A stretch of 64,000 nt of DNA from an uncultured Collinsella sp. (GTDB lineage Bacteria; Actinomycetota; Coriobacteriia; Coriobacteriales; Coriobacteriaceae), in the NCBI GenBank assembly GCA_902464645.1, contig CABQKL010000001.1, positions 1-64,000 of the forward strand. The letters run 5' to 3'. The position numbers and the translations under genes are program-made. Below, piece after piece: positions 25,420-34,149 of the stretch (position 1 is its first letter; each line of letters opens with the position of its first letter). A model generated the notes under the pieces. It ran no database searches and had not been told where the DNA came from. It was given only the letters and a program-made list of their open reading frames with translations.

Positions 25420-26469
25420 CTAGCGAACAACGTGGACGGCAGGACCGCCTGGCACCGACTCGCACACGCGACCGACGACGGCGGCAATACGTCCTTCGGC
25501 ATGCAGACGGCGCGCAAGCTCATCCACATCGGCAGCAGGTGCCGCGATAAGCAGGCCACCAGACGTCTGCGGGTCGTACAGCGCGTCGAGCATGCCCGGC
25601 TCAAGGTCCTCGTCGGCCGTCACGCGCGGGCCAAAGAAGTCCTGGTTGCGGTAGGAGCCCGCGGGGATAATGCCCAAACGCGCCATGTCGAGCACCTGGT
25701 CAAAGAGCGGCACCGCCCCCGACGCAAGCTCAATCTGCACGCCCGAGCCCTCGGCCATCTCGCACGCATGCCCGATCAGGCCAAAGCCCGTGATGTCGGT
25801 GCAGCCGTGAAGCTCAAGTCCCTCGGCCAGACGAATCGGAGCCTCGTTGAGGGTGCGCATCGAGTCAAACATGGCTGCGGCCTCGTCCTGCTCGATGAGC
25901 TCGCCCTTAATGGCCGTGGTGATGATGCCCGAGCCAACCGCCTTGGTCAGCAGTAACGCATCGCCCACGCGCGCGCCGCTGTTGGCGAGCATGCGGTCGA
26001 GCGCGACAAACCCGCTCACGGACAGGCCGTACTTGGGCTCGTCGTCGTTGATGGTGTGACCGCCCGCGATGGTGCAGCCGGCCTCGACGCACTTGTCGGC
26101 GCCGCCCGCCAGAATCTGACCGGCAACCTCAACGCCCAGACAGCTCGGGATGCACAGCAAGTTCATGGCATGGCTCGGCCGCCCGCCCATGGCGTAGATG
26201 TCCGACAGCGAGTTTGACGCGGCGATCTGGCCAAACAAAAACGGGTCGTCGACCATCGGTGGGAAGAAGTCGATGGACTGCACGAGACCCAAGTTATCGC
26301 CAACGCGAAAGACGCTCGCATCGTCGGAGGTATCGAACCCCACGAGCAAGTTGTCGTTATGCACATTGGGTAAATCGCCCAGGACCTGGGCGAGGGCTCC
26401 AGGAGCCAACTTAGCGGCTCAACCGCTCGCGGCAGTCATAGACGTGAGCTTAATCTGATCGTCAGCCAT
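25420..26469 (-). CDS. selD: Selenide, water dikinase SelD, itself a selenoprotein (UGA at codon 17)
   Basis: SelD makes selenophosphate from selenide and ATP. A shorter frame opening at 26409 would miss the catalytic loop. Reading through TGA at 26419-26421 gives an ATG start at 26469 (GGAGG upstream) and the sequence TAASG-U-AAK, the SelD active-site motif where Cys or Sec precedes GxxK or AAK. Downstream are NDNLLVGFDTSDDASVF and GGHTINDDEPKYG for nucleotide and metal binding. The full 349-aa length is usual. Together with selA, yedF and fdhF it shows a working selenocysteine pathway. Its own expression depends on Sec decoding, which suggests feedback on selenium supply. Confidence 0.95.
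26375..26421 (-). promoter_or_regulatory. SECIS-like hairpin and UGA(Sec) codon of selD
   Basis: 25 nt after the UGA the minus strand forms a perfect 8-bp stem TCGCCCAG / CTGGGCGA around GTC; opening the top pairs gives a loop containing GGTC. Distance and loop resemble SelB-read elements, though the stem lacks an obvious bulged U. Confidence 0.7.
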
Positions 26470-26539
26470 CGATACCTCCTCTCATCGGTCAATCATTTTC
26501 TCCCAGTATACGCATGAATGCGAGCCTGCGGCGGATGCA

Positions 26540-27304
26540 TTAATTGAGCGCCTGTGCGCGAATCGCCGCGCCGATGGCACCGGCAAAGCGAGCCTGGGGC
26601 GAGGTGGTCACCGGCGACCCCAGCAGCTCGCCCAACCGCTCCACCACGAAGGCGTTCTCGCACAGGCCACCGGTCAGGTAGTACGGGGCGCCCGCGGCCT
26701 GCCCGGCCATGGTCGCCACGCGCGAGACCACGCTGTCGATCACGCCACGCGCAATGTTCTCGCGCGGCTCACCGCGACCGATCAGGCTGATAACCTCGCT
26801 TTCGGCAAACACCGTGCACATGCTGCTGATCTTGGTGGGCTCGCCGGAACGCGCCAGGTCAGCCATCTGCTGCTGGGAAATGCCTAGGCGATCGGCCATG
26901 ATCTCCAAAAAGCGCCCCGTGCCGGCGGCGCACTTGTCGTTCATGGCAAACTTGGCCACGCGGCCACTTTTAAGCTGAATGACCTTGGTGTCCTGGCCGC
27001 CTACGTCAATCACCGTGCCGTGATCGCCAAACAGGCGCACGGCACCGGTACCGTGGCAGGTGATCTCGGTCACGACCTTGTGCGCATAGGGCACGGCGAC
27101 ACGACCGTAGCCGGTCGCGACCACACGCACATCGTCGGCTGCCACGTCATAGCCGGCCGCTGCCAGCGCCTCGCGCAGCCGCTCGGAAGCATCGACCGAG
27201 GAGAACCCGGTTGGCTGCACGCACGTCCACGCCACCGAACCCTCCCCGTCGACCACAGCAGCCTTAGCCGCCGTAGACCCGATATCGATCCCGATCCCTA
27301 TCAT
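26540..27304 (-). CDS. ATPase activator of 2-hydroxyacyl-CoA dehydratase type (HgdC/YjiL family)
   Basis: The 254-aa protein has the ASKHA fold: GIGIDIGSTAAKAA for phosphate binding, VIDVGGQDTKVI and YLTGGLCENAF. Two cysteines (MNDKCAAGTGR and ISSMCTVF) would hold the 4Fe-4S cluster shared by a homodimer. Such activases use ATP hydrolysis to send low-potential electrons to a partner cluster protein. The partners are the two double-cubane proteins encoded just upstream in the same direction. The ATG at 27304 has GGGAGAG upstream. Confidence 0.9.
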   Translation of the reverse strand: MIGIGIDIGSTAAKAAVVDGEGSVAWTCVQPTGFSSVDASERLREALAAAGYDVAADDVRVVATGYGRVAVPYAHKVVTEITCHGTGAVRLFGDHGTVIDVGGQDTKVIQLKSGRVAKFAMNDKCAAGTGRFLEIMADRLGISQQQMADLARSGEPTKISSMCTVFAESEVISLIGRGEPRENIARGVIDSVVSRVATMAGQAAGAPYYLTGGLCENAFVVERLGELLGSPVTTSPQARFAGAIGAAIRAQALN

Positions 27305-27356
27305 GGCTCTCTCCCAATCTAAACATCAAAGACAGCTGCGCGTTCAGGCGCCTTAG

Positions 27357-27465
27357 CTCTAGGTTTCTCAGGTGCCGGAGATTGCCCCGAAAGAGGAGCG
27401 CAGCGTACTTTGGGTACGCAAGCGACGGTTTGAGGAGCAAGATCCGGTGCCTGAGGAAGCTAGAG
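27357..27465 (+). repeat. Structured intergenic element family VI, copy A
   Basis: A ~23-bp imperfect outer stem (CTCTAG...CCGGA / TCCGG...CTAGAG) holds TTGC/GCAA, the strand GAAAGAGGAG, the hairpin GCGTAC-TTTGG-GTACGC and GCGACGGTTTGA. It lies between the activase and first double-cubane gene and overlaps the stop codon of the latter. Direction given is that of the shared core. It is on the antisense strand of the operon. Confidence 0.75.
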
Positions 27466-28623
27466 GGTTTCGATGAAGGCGGCGATGCGAGTCTCGATCT
27501 GGCCCATGTCACCGTTGCTGTAGTCGGTCTCGATCTTCATATACGGAATACCCACACCCTCGACAGCCCCCTGCATGCGCGCGCTCTCAACGTTGAAGGT
27601 GTGGCAGGCCTGTAGCACGCTCTCTACCACGCCATCGACATGGTACTTCTCGCACATGGCCAGCGTATTTTCCATACGGCCGTCGTTGGGCGTCATGACC
27701 GAGCAGTTGATGTCCAGGTAACGGTCGGCGATGGCGCGCAGAATGTCGGAAGCCTCCGGGTCGATCATCATGGCCGCCGTGCGCTCGCCCGAGCAGTCGT
27801 CCATACACACGACCACACCGCCGTTGGACTCGATGGTGCGGCCGATCTTGTTGATCACGCCGCCCACCGGGCAGCCAGTGATCAGAATGCGCTTGGCATC
27901 CGCCGCAATCGGGCGCTCGCCAGCCTCGTAGGACTCACGAAGCTTGGCGACCTTTTGCTCCAGCTGCTGAGTATAGGCCTCGATATCAAAGCTGAACGTA
28001 CCGGCGAACATGGTGCTCATCAGGTCGACGCCGCTCATAGCCGCCGGCTGGTTGGCCTGCAGCGCGAACATCTCGAGCTGGGCCGCACGCAAGCGATTGC
28101 GACGACGGACGGCGGCGCGCAGGTCGTCATCGGTGATCGTGATGTCGTAGAAATTCTCGAGCTCTTCCTTGAGCAGGCGGCACTCCTCGTACCAGCCTTC
28201 ACGCTCGTAGGCGCGGTCGCGACCCTGCGGCAGGTGCAGAATGTGCGTGCGCTTGAGCTCGTTGAGTAGCTCGTACATCTTCTTCTTGCCGTCGCAGGTG
28301 GTCTCGCCGATGATCATGTCGCTAAAGTACGTAAACGGGCACTTTTTCGAGTAGGCAAAGCCGTACGTCGACTTGATGAGCGGGCAGAGGTTTGCCGGCA
28401 GCACCTTCTCGGCCTCGGGAATCACCTCATCGGACGTACCGCACAGAGCGACACTTGCGGCCCCCGCGGCATCGATAATCTCGAGTGGCGTATAGCTGCA
28501 CAAAAAGCCGACCAGGCGATTACCCGCCTGCTTATATTCCTTAACGCGAATAAACGCCGCCTTGCGCTGCTCGTTGAACTCCTCAAACGTGCGCGGCAAC
28601 GGCTGCTCAATATTTTCCGACAT
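27460..28623 (-). CDS. Double-cubane cluster protein (2-hydroxyacyl-CoA dehydratase D-component family), first
   Basis: The 387-aa protein belongs to the HgdB/YjiM-like family: [44 protein letters not shown] and TGCPVGGV carry conserved cysteines. Double-cubane proteins activated by HgdC-like ATPases catalyse low-potential reductions of small molecules; the physiological substrate here is unknown. The ATG at 28623 was chosen because a further 25 in-frame residues upstream derive from an intergenic repeat. The stop lies inside element A. Confidence 0.88.
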   Translation of the reverse strand: MSENIEQPLPRTFEEFNEQRKAAFIRVKEYKQAGNRLVGFLCSYTPLEIIDAAGAASVALCGTSDEVIPEAEKVLPANLCPLIKSTYGFAYSKKCPFTYFSDMIIGETTCDGKKKMYELLNELKRTHILHLPQGRDRAYEREGWYEECRLLKEELENFYDITITDDDLRAAVRRRNRLRAAQLEMFALQANQPAAMSGVDLMSTMFAGTFSFDIEAYTQQLEQKVAKLRESYEAGERPIAADAKRILITGCPVGGVINKIGRTIESNGGVVVCMDDCSGERTAAMMIDPEASDILRAIADRYLDINCSVMTPNDGRMENTLAMCEKYHVDGVVESVLQACHTFNVESARMQGAVEGVGIPYMKIETDYSNGDMGQIETRIAAFIETL

Positions 28624-28659
28624 ATAACTCCTAAACCTTTTAACCAACCAAGGAAACAG

Positions 28660-28755
28660 CTTTCCCGGGTGCCCGAGGTTGCCGTAAATGAGGAGCACCG
28701 CGTACTTTGGTACGCAAGCGACGGTTTGAACGGCAAGATCGGGTGCCTGGGGAAG
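28660..28755 (+). repeat. Structured intergenic element family VI, copy B
   Basis: The outer stem (CTTTCCCGGGTGCCCGA / TCGGGTGCCTGGGGAAG, with G-T pairs) encloses the perfect inner stem TTGCCGT / ACGGCAA, then GAGGAGC, the hairpin GCGTAC-TTTG-GTACGC and GCGACGGTTTGA. The inner stem differs from copy A with pairing kept in this copy. It sits between the two double-cubane genes. Confidence 0.78.
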
Positions 28756-28773
28756 TCACCGAGACGGATAGCC

Positions 28774-30057
28774 CTAAATGGTTTCCAAGAAAGCTTCAAT
28801 GCGCGTCTGCAATTGCCCCGCGTCCTCGCCGGCGTAGTCGGTGGTGATGTGCATAAACGGAATGCCGGCCTCCTCGGCAGCTTTCTCCACGGCGAAGGAC
28901 TCCATTTCGTAGAGTGTGCAGAACTGCAAGGCCACGTCGACGATGCCGTCGGCATGCAGGTCGTGCGCCATCTGGACAATGTCCTTCATACGCTGGTCGT
29001 TGGGCGTAAAGACGGCGCAGTTGATCTTAAAGTAGCGCTCGGCGATGGCGTCGAGCATCTCGTCGACCGTCTCGCCGGACTCGTCGACCAGGTCCTTGTA
29101 GTAGCGCGAGCCCGTGCAGGACTCCTCGCCTACCACAACGCCGCCGGCCTTCTCGATGAGGTTGAACAGCTTCCAGTTGGGCACGGCCATGGGCGTACCG
29201 GTGTACAGGATGCGCTTGGTCCCCTTGGGCGCCACGCCCTCGCCGGCCTCGACACGCTGCTCGCACTCAGCCGCCATATCGTTAATGGCTCCGGTCAGAC
29301 GCGGCGTGTCGTCCATAAAGGCGGCCTGAACGGTCAGCAGGCTGTCGAGACCGCTGATGGGCGCCGGATCGGCAGCGCGCGTGGCAGCGAGACGCTGCAG
29401 GGCGCGACGCTTCTCATTGACGGCGTGGATGGCGGCCTTCAGGCGCTCGGGCGTAATCTTGACGCCACACTCTTCCTCGATCTTGGCGGCGAGCTTTTTG
29501 ACCTCGGCCTTCCAAGTCACGAGCGTCGACTCATCGTGCACGTTGGGAATATCCATAACGTACATGTTCTTTTGCGTGGCAAAAAACTCGTAGGCCTTCT
29601 TCTTGCCATCGCAGGTGTTCTCGCCGACTACCAAGTCGCTCGACTCGATGTAGGGGCAGACCTCGCCCAGCTTAAAGCCGGCAAAGCTCTTGATGAGCGG
29701 GCAAGTGTTGCGCGGCAAGTGCTCCTCGACTTTGTCGGTTGCCCAGTCGGCACCCGAGCACAGGCCCACGGGAATGCCGTCACAGGCAAGCACGATCTCC
29801 TCGGGCACGTACACGCAGAACGAGCCCACGATCTTGGTGGCCTCGCCGGCCTCCTTCTTGTCGAGCATCTCCTTAATACGGCCGCTGTGGATGTTGGTGG
29901 CAACAAAGTCCAGGTAGGACGTGGACTTGGGGCGATTGTTCTGCGTCAGGAACATATCGCCGTACATCTGGCCCACGGCGCCCAGCAGCATGTCGTGGTC
30001 GGCAAGATTCATGCCGAGGCTCTCCCACATCGGATGGAAATCGAATTCTTCAGCCAT
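28774..30057 (-). CDS. Double-cubane cluster protein (2-hydroxyacyl-CoA dehydratase family), second
   Basis: This 427-aa paralogue carries the same cysteine landmarks (NTCPLIKSFAGF, GENTCDGKKKAYEFF, VALQFCTLYEMES) plus an extra ~45-residue N-terminal segment starting AEEFDFHPMWESLG. It and the 387-aa protein could form a heterodimer or two separate reductases served by one activase. The selD-yedF block lies downstream on the same strand, which suggests but does not prove a selenium link. The start has GAGGGGAACCGTC upstream and is overlapped by a 56-codon ORF. Confidence 0.88.
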   Translation of the reverse strand: MAEEFDFHPMWESLGMNLADHDMLLGAVGQMYGDMFLTQNNRPKSTSYLDFVATNIHSGRIKEMLDKKEAGEATKIVGSFCVYVPEEIVLACDGIPVGLCSGADWATDKVEEHLPRNTCPLIKSFAGFKLGEVCPYIESSDLVVGENTCDGKKKAYEFFATQKNMYVMDIPNVHDESTLVTWKAEVKKLAAKIEEECGVKITPERLKAAIHAVNEKRRALQRLAATRAADPAPISGLDSLLTVQAAFMDDTPRLTGAINDMAAECEQRVEAGEGVAPKGTKRILYTGTPMAVPNWKLFNLIEKAGGVVVGEESCTGSRYYKDLVDESGETVDEMLDAIAERYFKINCAVFTPNDQRMKDIVQMAHDLHADGIVDVALQFCTLYEMESFAVEKAAEEAGIPFMHITTDYAGEDAGQLQTRIEAFLETI

Positions 30058-30220
30058 GACGGTTCCCCTCTTGAACCAAAATTGAATAGCTACGGTATTG
30101 CTGCACGGTGGGTGGCGAAAACCCAGCCGCGCCTAAACCCGGAATTTTAGGGAACCTGCTTTGCGGTCGATTATTTAGTTGTGCGTCGTCTCTCCCGGAG
30201 CCGTGAACATACCTGCTCAT
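30050..30220 (-). CDS. Possible 56-residue ORF coupled to the second double-cubane gene
   Basis: An ATG overlapping the stop of the 22-codon ORF (ATATGA) opens a 56-codon frame that ends 8 nt inside the double-cubane gene. The product (starting MSRYVHGSGRDDAQ) resembles nothing I know and has no clear domain. It may be only a read-through frame in a leader; its interest is the chained overlap with its neighbours. Confidence 0.25.
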   Translation of the reverse strand: MSRYVHGSGRDDAQLNNRPQSRFPKIPGLGAAGFSPPTVQQYRSYSILVQEGNRHG

Positions 30221-30285
30221 ATGCGACTCCGAGTCATATATAGGGCACGCGCGGCAACGCGGCGAATGTATGTCGTCTGCGGCAT
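30217..30285 (-). CDS. Candidate 22-residue leader ORF with a strong ribosome binding site
   Basis: The ATG at 30285 follows AAAGGAGGG with 7-nt spacing, the best Shine-Dalgarno sequence in this 430-nt gap (30058-30487). The peptide MPQTTYIRRVAARALYMTRS-RI has five arginines in 22 residues. It could be a translated leader that controls the double-cubane operon. No terminator-antiterminator pair was recognised after it. Confidence 0.45.
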   Translation of the reverse strand: MPQTTYIRRVAARALYMTRSRI

Positions 30286-30305
30286 GTGCGCACCCTCCTT
30301 TACAA

Positions 30306-30353
30306 GTTGAGGTCAACTATATCAACGGTCATCGAACATGCGAACACCGTTGA
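30306..30353. promoter_or_regulatory. Cluster of TCAAC/GTTGA inverted repeats upstream of the double-cubane operon
   Basis: GTTGAGGTCAAC (30306-30317) is followed by TCAACGGT (30322-30329) and its inverted mate ACCGTTGA (30346-30353), with CGAACA repeats between. The spacing of half-sites just upstream of the leader ORF's ribosome binding site looks like a regulator binding region. Confidence 0.4.
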
Positions 30354-30440
30354 CATTCGTACGACATCGTCGTGTGCCGTCGTTTAATAAATAATTATCT
30401 TGATTGATAAGAGTTTGTCATCTCTCATTCGACGAACGAC

Positions 30441-30476
30441 AAAAACAAAGCCGCCGAGGCTTATATCCCCGACGGC
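30441..30476 (-). terminator. Terminator of the modABC operon
   Basis: On the minus strand a 10-bp stem with two G-U pairs (GCCGTCGGGG / CCTCGGCGGC) and a 7-nt loop is followed by TTTGTTTTTG. It begins 11 nt after the modC stop. Confidence 0.85.
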
Positions 30477-30487
30477 ATTACCCGGCG

Positions 30488-31558
30488 CTATCGACAAACC
30501 AAATGGATCCTGCTGGCATCAAAATGCATGCGCAGCGTCTCGCCTGCTTGCGGTAGCTCGTCGACAGGCATGCCCACTTTGTTGACCTTCCACTGCAGAC
30601 GCGTGGGCGCATCGGCCCGCGGCGCATCCAACAGCACCAGGCGCTCAAAACGCGAATCGCTCACGCGCGCCACGTGCAGGTCGTAGCTGTTGCGACCCCG
30701 CTCGGCACGATTGTCAACATGGAAGTAGCTTGCGCGAATGCCCAGGTACACCACATTATCGGGAACCTCGCGGCCCACGTTAAAGGTCATGCCCCAATCG
30801 AGCGCCTCAACTTCTTCGTCGCCGATCTTGCGCGCCCGGCTTGTATTCTTGCAGCCCGTCAGGCGCAGCGCCGCCAGCGTCTGCGGGCGGCGGACCACGT
30901 CCTCAATGGAGCCGATCTCCTCAACATGCCCATCGTGCATCACGCAGATACGCTGGCACAGGCGGCACGCTTCGTCGATGTCGTGGCTCACGTAGAGCAC
31001 GGTGCGGTTGCACACATCGAACAGGTCGAGCATGTTCTGCTCGAGTGCGCTCTTAAGATAGGAATCGAGCGCGCTCATGGGCTCGTCGAACATAAAAATG
31101 CCCGGATGCGCCGCCACCATACGGGCAAGCGCCACGCGCTGCTGCTGGCCGCCCGAGAGACGCGCGGGATAGCGGTCGGCGAAATCGGTCAGGCCAAAGA
31201 TGCCCAGATAGCGTTCGGCGAGCTTTTTGCGCGCGGCGGCGTCGCCCGCGTCCTTTACACCGGCGCACACGTTATCGGCCACCGTCATGTTGGGAAACAG
31301 CTGATAGTTTTGGAACAGCAGGGCACACTTGCGCTCCTGGGGCGACAGGTTGATGCCCGCCGCCGAGTCAAAAAAGGTCACGCCGTTGACAACGATCTTG
31401 CCCTCGTCGGGGGTCTCCACACCGGCAATGCAGCGCAGTGTACAGCTCTTGCCACAACCCGAGGCGCCCAGCAGCGCCACACGCTCCTCGCCGGCCTCAA
31501 GCTGCATGTCGAGGGTGAACCCCGGAAAGCGCTTTTTGATATCCAGGACAAGCGACAT
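30488..31558 (-). CDS. modC: Molybdate ABC transporter ATP-binding protein
   Basis: The 356-aa ATPase has Walker A GASGCGKS at residues 31-38, signature LSGGQQQR, Walker B IFMFDEP and the H-loop VSHD. The ~130 C-terminal residues form the extra substrate-linked region typical of ModC/CysA-type subunits. It starts 3 nt after modB. Molybdate is inferred from ModA and the adjacent moeA and the molybdoenzymes in the window; tungstate is possible. Confidence 0.92.
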   Translation of the reverse strand: MSLVLDIKKRFPGFTLDMQLEAGEERVALLGASGCGKSCTLRCIAGVETPDEGKIVVNGVTFFDSAAGINLSPQERKCALLFQNYQLFPNMTVADNVCAGVKDAGDAAARKKLAERYLGIFGLTDFADRYPARLSGGQQQRVALARMVAAHPGIFMFDEPMSALDSYLKSALEQNMLDLFDVCNRTVLYVSHDIDEACRLCQRICVMHDGHVEEIGSIEDVVRRPQTLAALRLTGCKNTSRARKIGDEEVEALDWGMTFNVGREVPDNVVYLGIRASYFHVDNRAERGRNSYDLHVARVSDSRFERLVLLDAPRADAPTRLQWKVNKVGMPVDELPQAGETLRMHFDASRIHLVCR

Positions 31559-31561
31559 GGC

Positions 31562-33004
31562 CTATCGACCTCCCTTCGAGACGGCGTCATCGCGCATGAG
31601 CTCGGCCAGCGCCTCGCGATCGATACGCAGCGCATCGCCGCCGACTGGGTCGGGCGAATCGGCCTGGCCACCCAGCTGCTTGGTCTGCTTGCGCTCCGCA
31701 CGGGAAAGGCCCCGCTCGCGATACTTTTGCGAATGAGCGGTGTACATATTGATGAACAGAATGACCAGGAAGCTGAACGCAATTACGACCACGACCCAAA
31801 AGAGGGCTACCGACGTGTTGCCCCCCATCCACTCAAAGTAGATGGCGATGGGAATGGTCTGGGTAATGCCGGCATAGTTGCCCGCAAAGAACAGCGTGCA
31901 GCCAAACTCGCCCATCGCGCGGGCAAAGGCGAGCACCGTGCCCGCTGCGATTGAGGGCCAACCAAGGGGCATCATAAGCTTGGTAAAGATGCGACGCTCG
32001 GACCAGCCCAGCGTGCGCGCCGCATCGAGCATCTGCGTGTCGAGGCTCTCAAAGGCACCGAGCGCCGTACGGTAGACCAGGGGAAACGACACCACCACGG
32101 CAGAGATCACCGCCGCCGGCCACGTAAAGACAATCGAGATACCGTGCGCGATAAGCCACCGGCCCACCCCAGTCGAGCGGCCAAACAGCATGAGGAGCAA
32201 AAAGCCGCAGACCGTGGGCGGCAGCACCATAGGAATCGTAAAGACCGAATCGAGCAGGCCCTTGATGCGACTCGAGGTACCCATAGTCTTCCACGCGGCG
32301 AACAGGCCCAGCGCAAAGGAGATCAGCAGGGCAAGGCCGCACGTTTTAATGGACACCCAAAACGGGCGATAGTCGATGTCGCCCAAAAAGGAGGCCAGAG
32401 AGGTCAAGGGGCCCTGCTCATCCCGCAACACGACAGACGATGCTTCTACCATTTGAGCGCTATCAAGCCAACGCGCGCCGCTCTTGGCATCACCCGAGGC
32501 TGATGCGATCACCACATAGCGGTCCCCATCCGCACCTCGTTCGTCAAAGCCATAGGTATACCCGCCGGCATCAAACGTTGTTTCCGCCGTAACATACCAA
32601 GGAAGATCCACGTCCCCCAGCTGCGCACCTCCCATGCAGTTTGCGCTGTCGAGTTCACAGACGAGGGCTTTGAGACCCGATGCGCACTCGTTGTCCTGCG
32701 GATCCAATCCAAACTTCTCGACCGCCTTGGGCGATATCCACACCACAACGCGATCGGCAGCAGGCGCCACCACAAGGTCCACGTCCTCGTCAACGGGAAA
32801 CCGGTAGCCCTCAGGCTGGCCCTCCATGTCACGAGCGGTCCCCTTGGCCAACCGCTCAAAACCTTCGATCCCATAGGAAAGCCCATGAGCGGTCGCAGCA
32901 ACCTGGGCCCCGTCCTCGGCGTCCCCAGCAAACGCAAATCCCGGCACCCAGCAAAGCGCGAAGGTCAAAGCACAGGCGACAAGCATGCGGAATCTATTAA
33001 GCAC
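31562..33004 (-). CDS. modB: Molybdate ABC transporter permease with a large N-terminal extracytoplasmic domain
   Basis: ModB is normally about 225-230 residues, but this protein has 480. A signal peptide (LNRFRMLVACALTFALC then FAFA-GDAE) leads into a ~190-residue soluble domain. Then comes the permease with five or six membrane helices and the EAA-like loop LDAARTLGWSERRIF. A charged tail of ~55 residues follows. The extra domain contains WYVTAETTFDAGGYTYG and resembles a small binding-protein-like domain, which I cannot name. The start is a GTG at 33004 with GGAG 6 nt upstream; no ATG gives a better site. Confidence 0.88.
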   Translation of the reverse strand: MLNRFRMLVACALTFALCWVPGFAFAGDAEDGAQVAATAHGLSYGIEGFERLAKGTARDMEGQPEGYRFPVDEDVDLVVAPAADRVVVWISPKAVEKFGLDPQDNECASGLKALVCELDSANCMGGAQLGDVDLPWYVTAETTFDAGGYTYGFDERGADGDRYVVIASASGDAKSGARWLDSAQMVEASSVVLRDEQGPLTSLASFLGDIDYRPFWVSIKTCGLALLISFALGLFAAWKTMGTSSRIKGLLDSVFTIPMVLPPTVCGFLLLMLFGRSTGVGRWLIAHGISIVFTWPAAVISAVVVSFPLVYRTALGAFESLDTQMLDAARTLGWSERRIFTKLMMPLGWPSIAAGTVLAFARAMGEFGCTLFFAGNYAGITQTIPIAIYFEWMGGNTSVALFWVVVVIAFSFLVILFINMYTAHSQKYRERGLSRAERKQTKQLGGQADSPDPVGGDALRIDREALAELMRDDAVSKGGR

Positions 33005-33072
33005 GAAAAGCTCCAAGCGAATACAAGGACGGAGTTAAACACAAAACGATGGAATTATCGCGCCAAGCCGCA

Positions 33073-33945
33073 CTACGCGGAAAGCTCAAAGCCGTACTTA
33101 GCCCAAATCTTCTGAGCCTTCTTGCTGGTCAAACAGAAGTCGATGAACGCCTTAGCCTCGTCGGCGTGCTCGGAGCTCTCGGCAACGGCACCCGGGTACA
33201 CGATGGGCTTGTGCGAATCCTCGGGGCACACGAAGGCCTCCTCAATGCCGTCGTAGCGAAAGATGTCAGAGCTGTAGACAAAACCGGCCACGCAGTCGCC
33301 TGTGGACACATAGGCGGCGGCGGTGCCCACCTTATCGGCCAGGGCAACCTTATCGGCGATCTCGGGCGCATACTCGCCGTCGTCGCCCTCGGTGCCGGTG
33401 TAGAGGCCCACGGAGGCCAGGGCCTGGTTGGCGTACTTGCCGGCGGGGACGGTCTTGGCGTCGCCAATGGCGATCTTGCCGTCCAGATTCGCGACGTCGT
33501 CGATGACCTCGACCTTGGTGTCGGAGCCCTCGGCGCGAATGATCACAAGGTCGTTGACGAACACATCCTCACGGGTGTCGGCATCGACGAGTCCGGCGGC
33601 CTCGGCGTCGTCCATGGTGCCCTTGGAGGCCGTGATGAGTACGTCAACCGTGGCACCGGCACGCATCTGCTCGACAAGGTCGCCGGAGGCCTTAAACTGC
33701 GTGTCGGCAAACGTGGTACCGGTCTGGTCGGTGTAGAGCTCCTGGACCTCGGGAAGGGCCTTCTCGAGCGAATTGGCAGCAAAGATCTGCAGCTCAACAG
33801 CCTTCTTGGAAGATGCCTTAGCAGAACCGGCATCGGAACCAGCGGGCTCGGACGTCTTTTTGCCCGAGCAGCCAGCAAGGCCAAAGCCGGCGACAGCGGC
33901 AGCAGAAAGCGAGACAAAACCGCGGCGTGAAACCATATCGAACAT
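33073..33945 (-). CDS. modA: Molybdate-binding lipoprotein
   Basis: The 290-aa protein has a twin-arginine-like lipoprotein signal (SRRGFVSLSAAAVAGFGLAGC), with lipidation expected at that Cys. It has the ModA-type fold markers IFAANSLEKALPEVQ, FKASGDLVEQMRAGATVDVLITAS and a C-terminal GFVYSSD. It captures molybdate at the cell surface for ModBC. The ATG at 33945 has AAAGGG 6 nt upstream; the in-frame TTG before it is less likely. It is separated from modB by 68 nt. Confidence 0.92.
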   Translation of the reverse strand: MFDMVSRRGFVSLSAAAVAGFGLAGCSGKKTSEPAGSDAGSAKASSKKAVELQIFAANSLEKALPEVQELYTDQTGTTFADTQFKASGDLVEQMRAGATVDVLITASKGTMDDAEAAGLVDADTREDVFVNDLVIIRAEGSDTKVEVIDDVANLDGKIAIGDAKTVPAGKYANQALASVGLYTGTEGDDGEYAPEIADKVALADKVGTAAAYVSTGDCVAGFVYSSDIFRYDGIEEAFVCPEDSHKPIVYPGAVAESSEHADEAKAFIDFCLTSKKAQKIWAKYGFELSA

Positions 33946-34005
33946 ATTCAACCCTTTCGGACCTTGTGCCCGGGTACCCCACCGCAGGCTTTATTCTGTA
34001 ATAAG

Positions 34006-34038
34006 ATTATACTTCGGTGCGAATAATGTTTATGATAA
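34006..34038 (-). promoter_or_regulatory. modA promoter -10 and nearby palindrome
   Basis: On the minus strand TATAAT (34011-34006) lies about 60 nt before modA. Just upstream is TTTATCATAAA (34038-34028), a 5+1+5 palindrome that could bind a molybdate regulator. A good -35 was not found, and the E. coli ModE box is not present in recognisable form. Confidence 0.5.
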
Positions 34039-34101
34039 ATATCTCTCGCCTGATAATTTTCTTTTACCGAAAACACGAGACGTCCCACACTGCCGCTGCA
34101 T

Positions 34102-34136
34102 AAAAAGGGCAGAGCGACTCGCAAGGTCGCTCCGCC
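34102..34136 (-). terminator. Terminator of the moeA-mog operon
   Basis: An 11-bp stem (GGCGGAGCGAC / GTCGCTCTGCC with one G-U pair) and a 7-nt loop are followed by CTTTTT on the minus strand, 13 nt after the mog stop. Confidence 0.85.
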
Positions 34137-34149
34137 GCAGGTAAACCGC

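Noticed and set aside
26375..26469. selD as an N-terminally truncated gene starting at 26409
   Set aside because: That start would lose the catalytic segment; reading TGA as Sec restores the family motif and a good ribosome binding site.
27264..27512. An 82-codon minus-strand ORF across the intergenic element between the activase and double-cubane genes
   Set aside because: It is a read-through frame created by the structured repeat; a similar one occurs at copy B.
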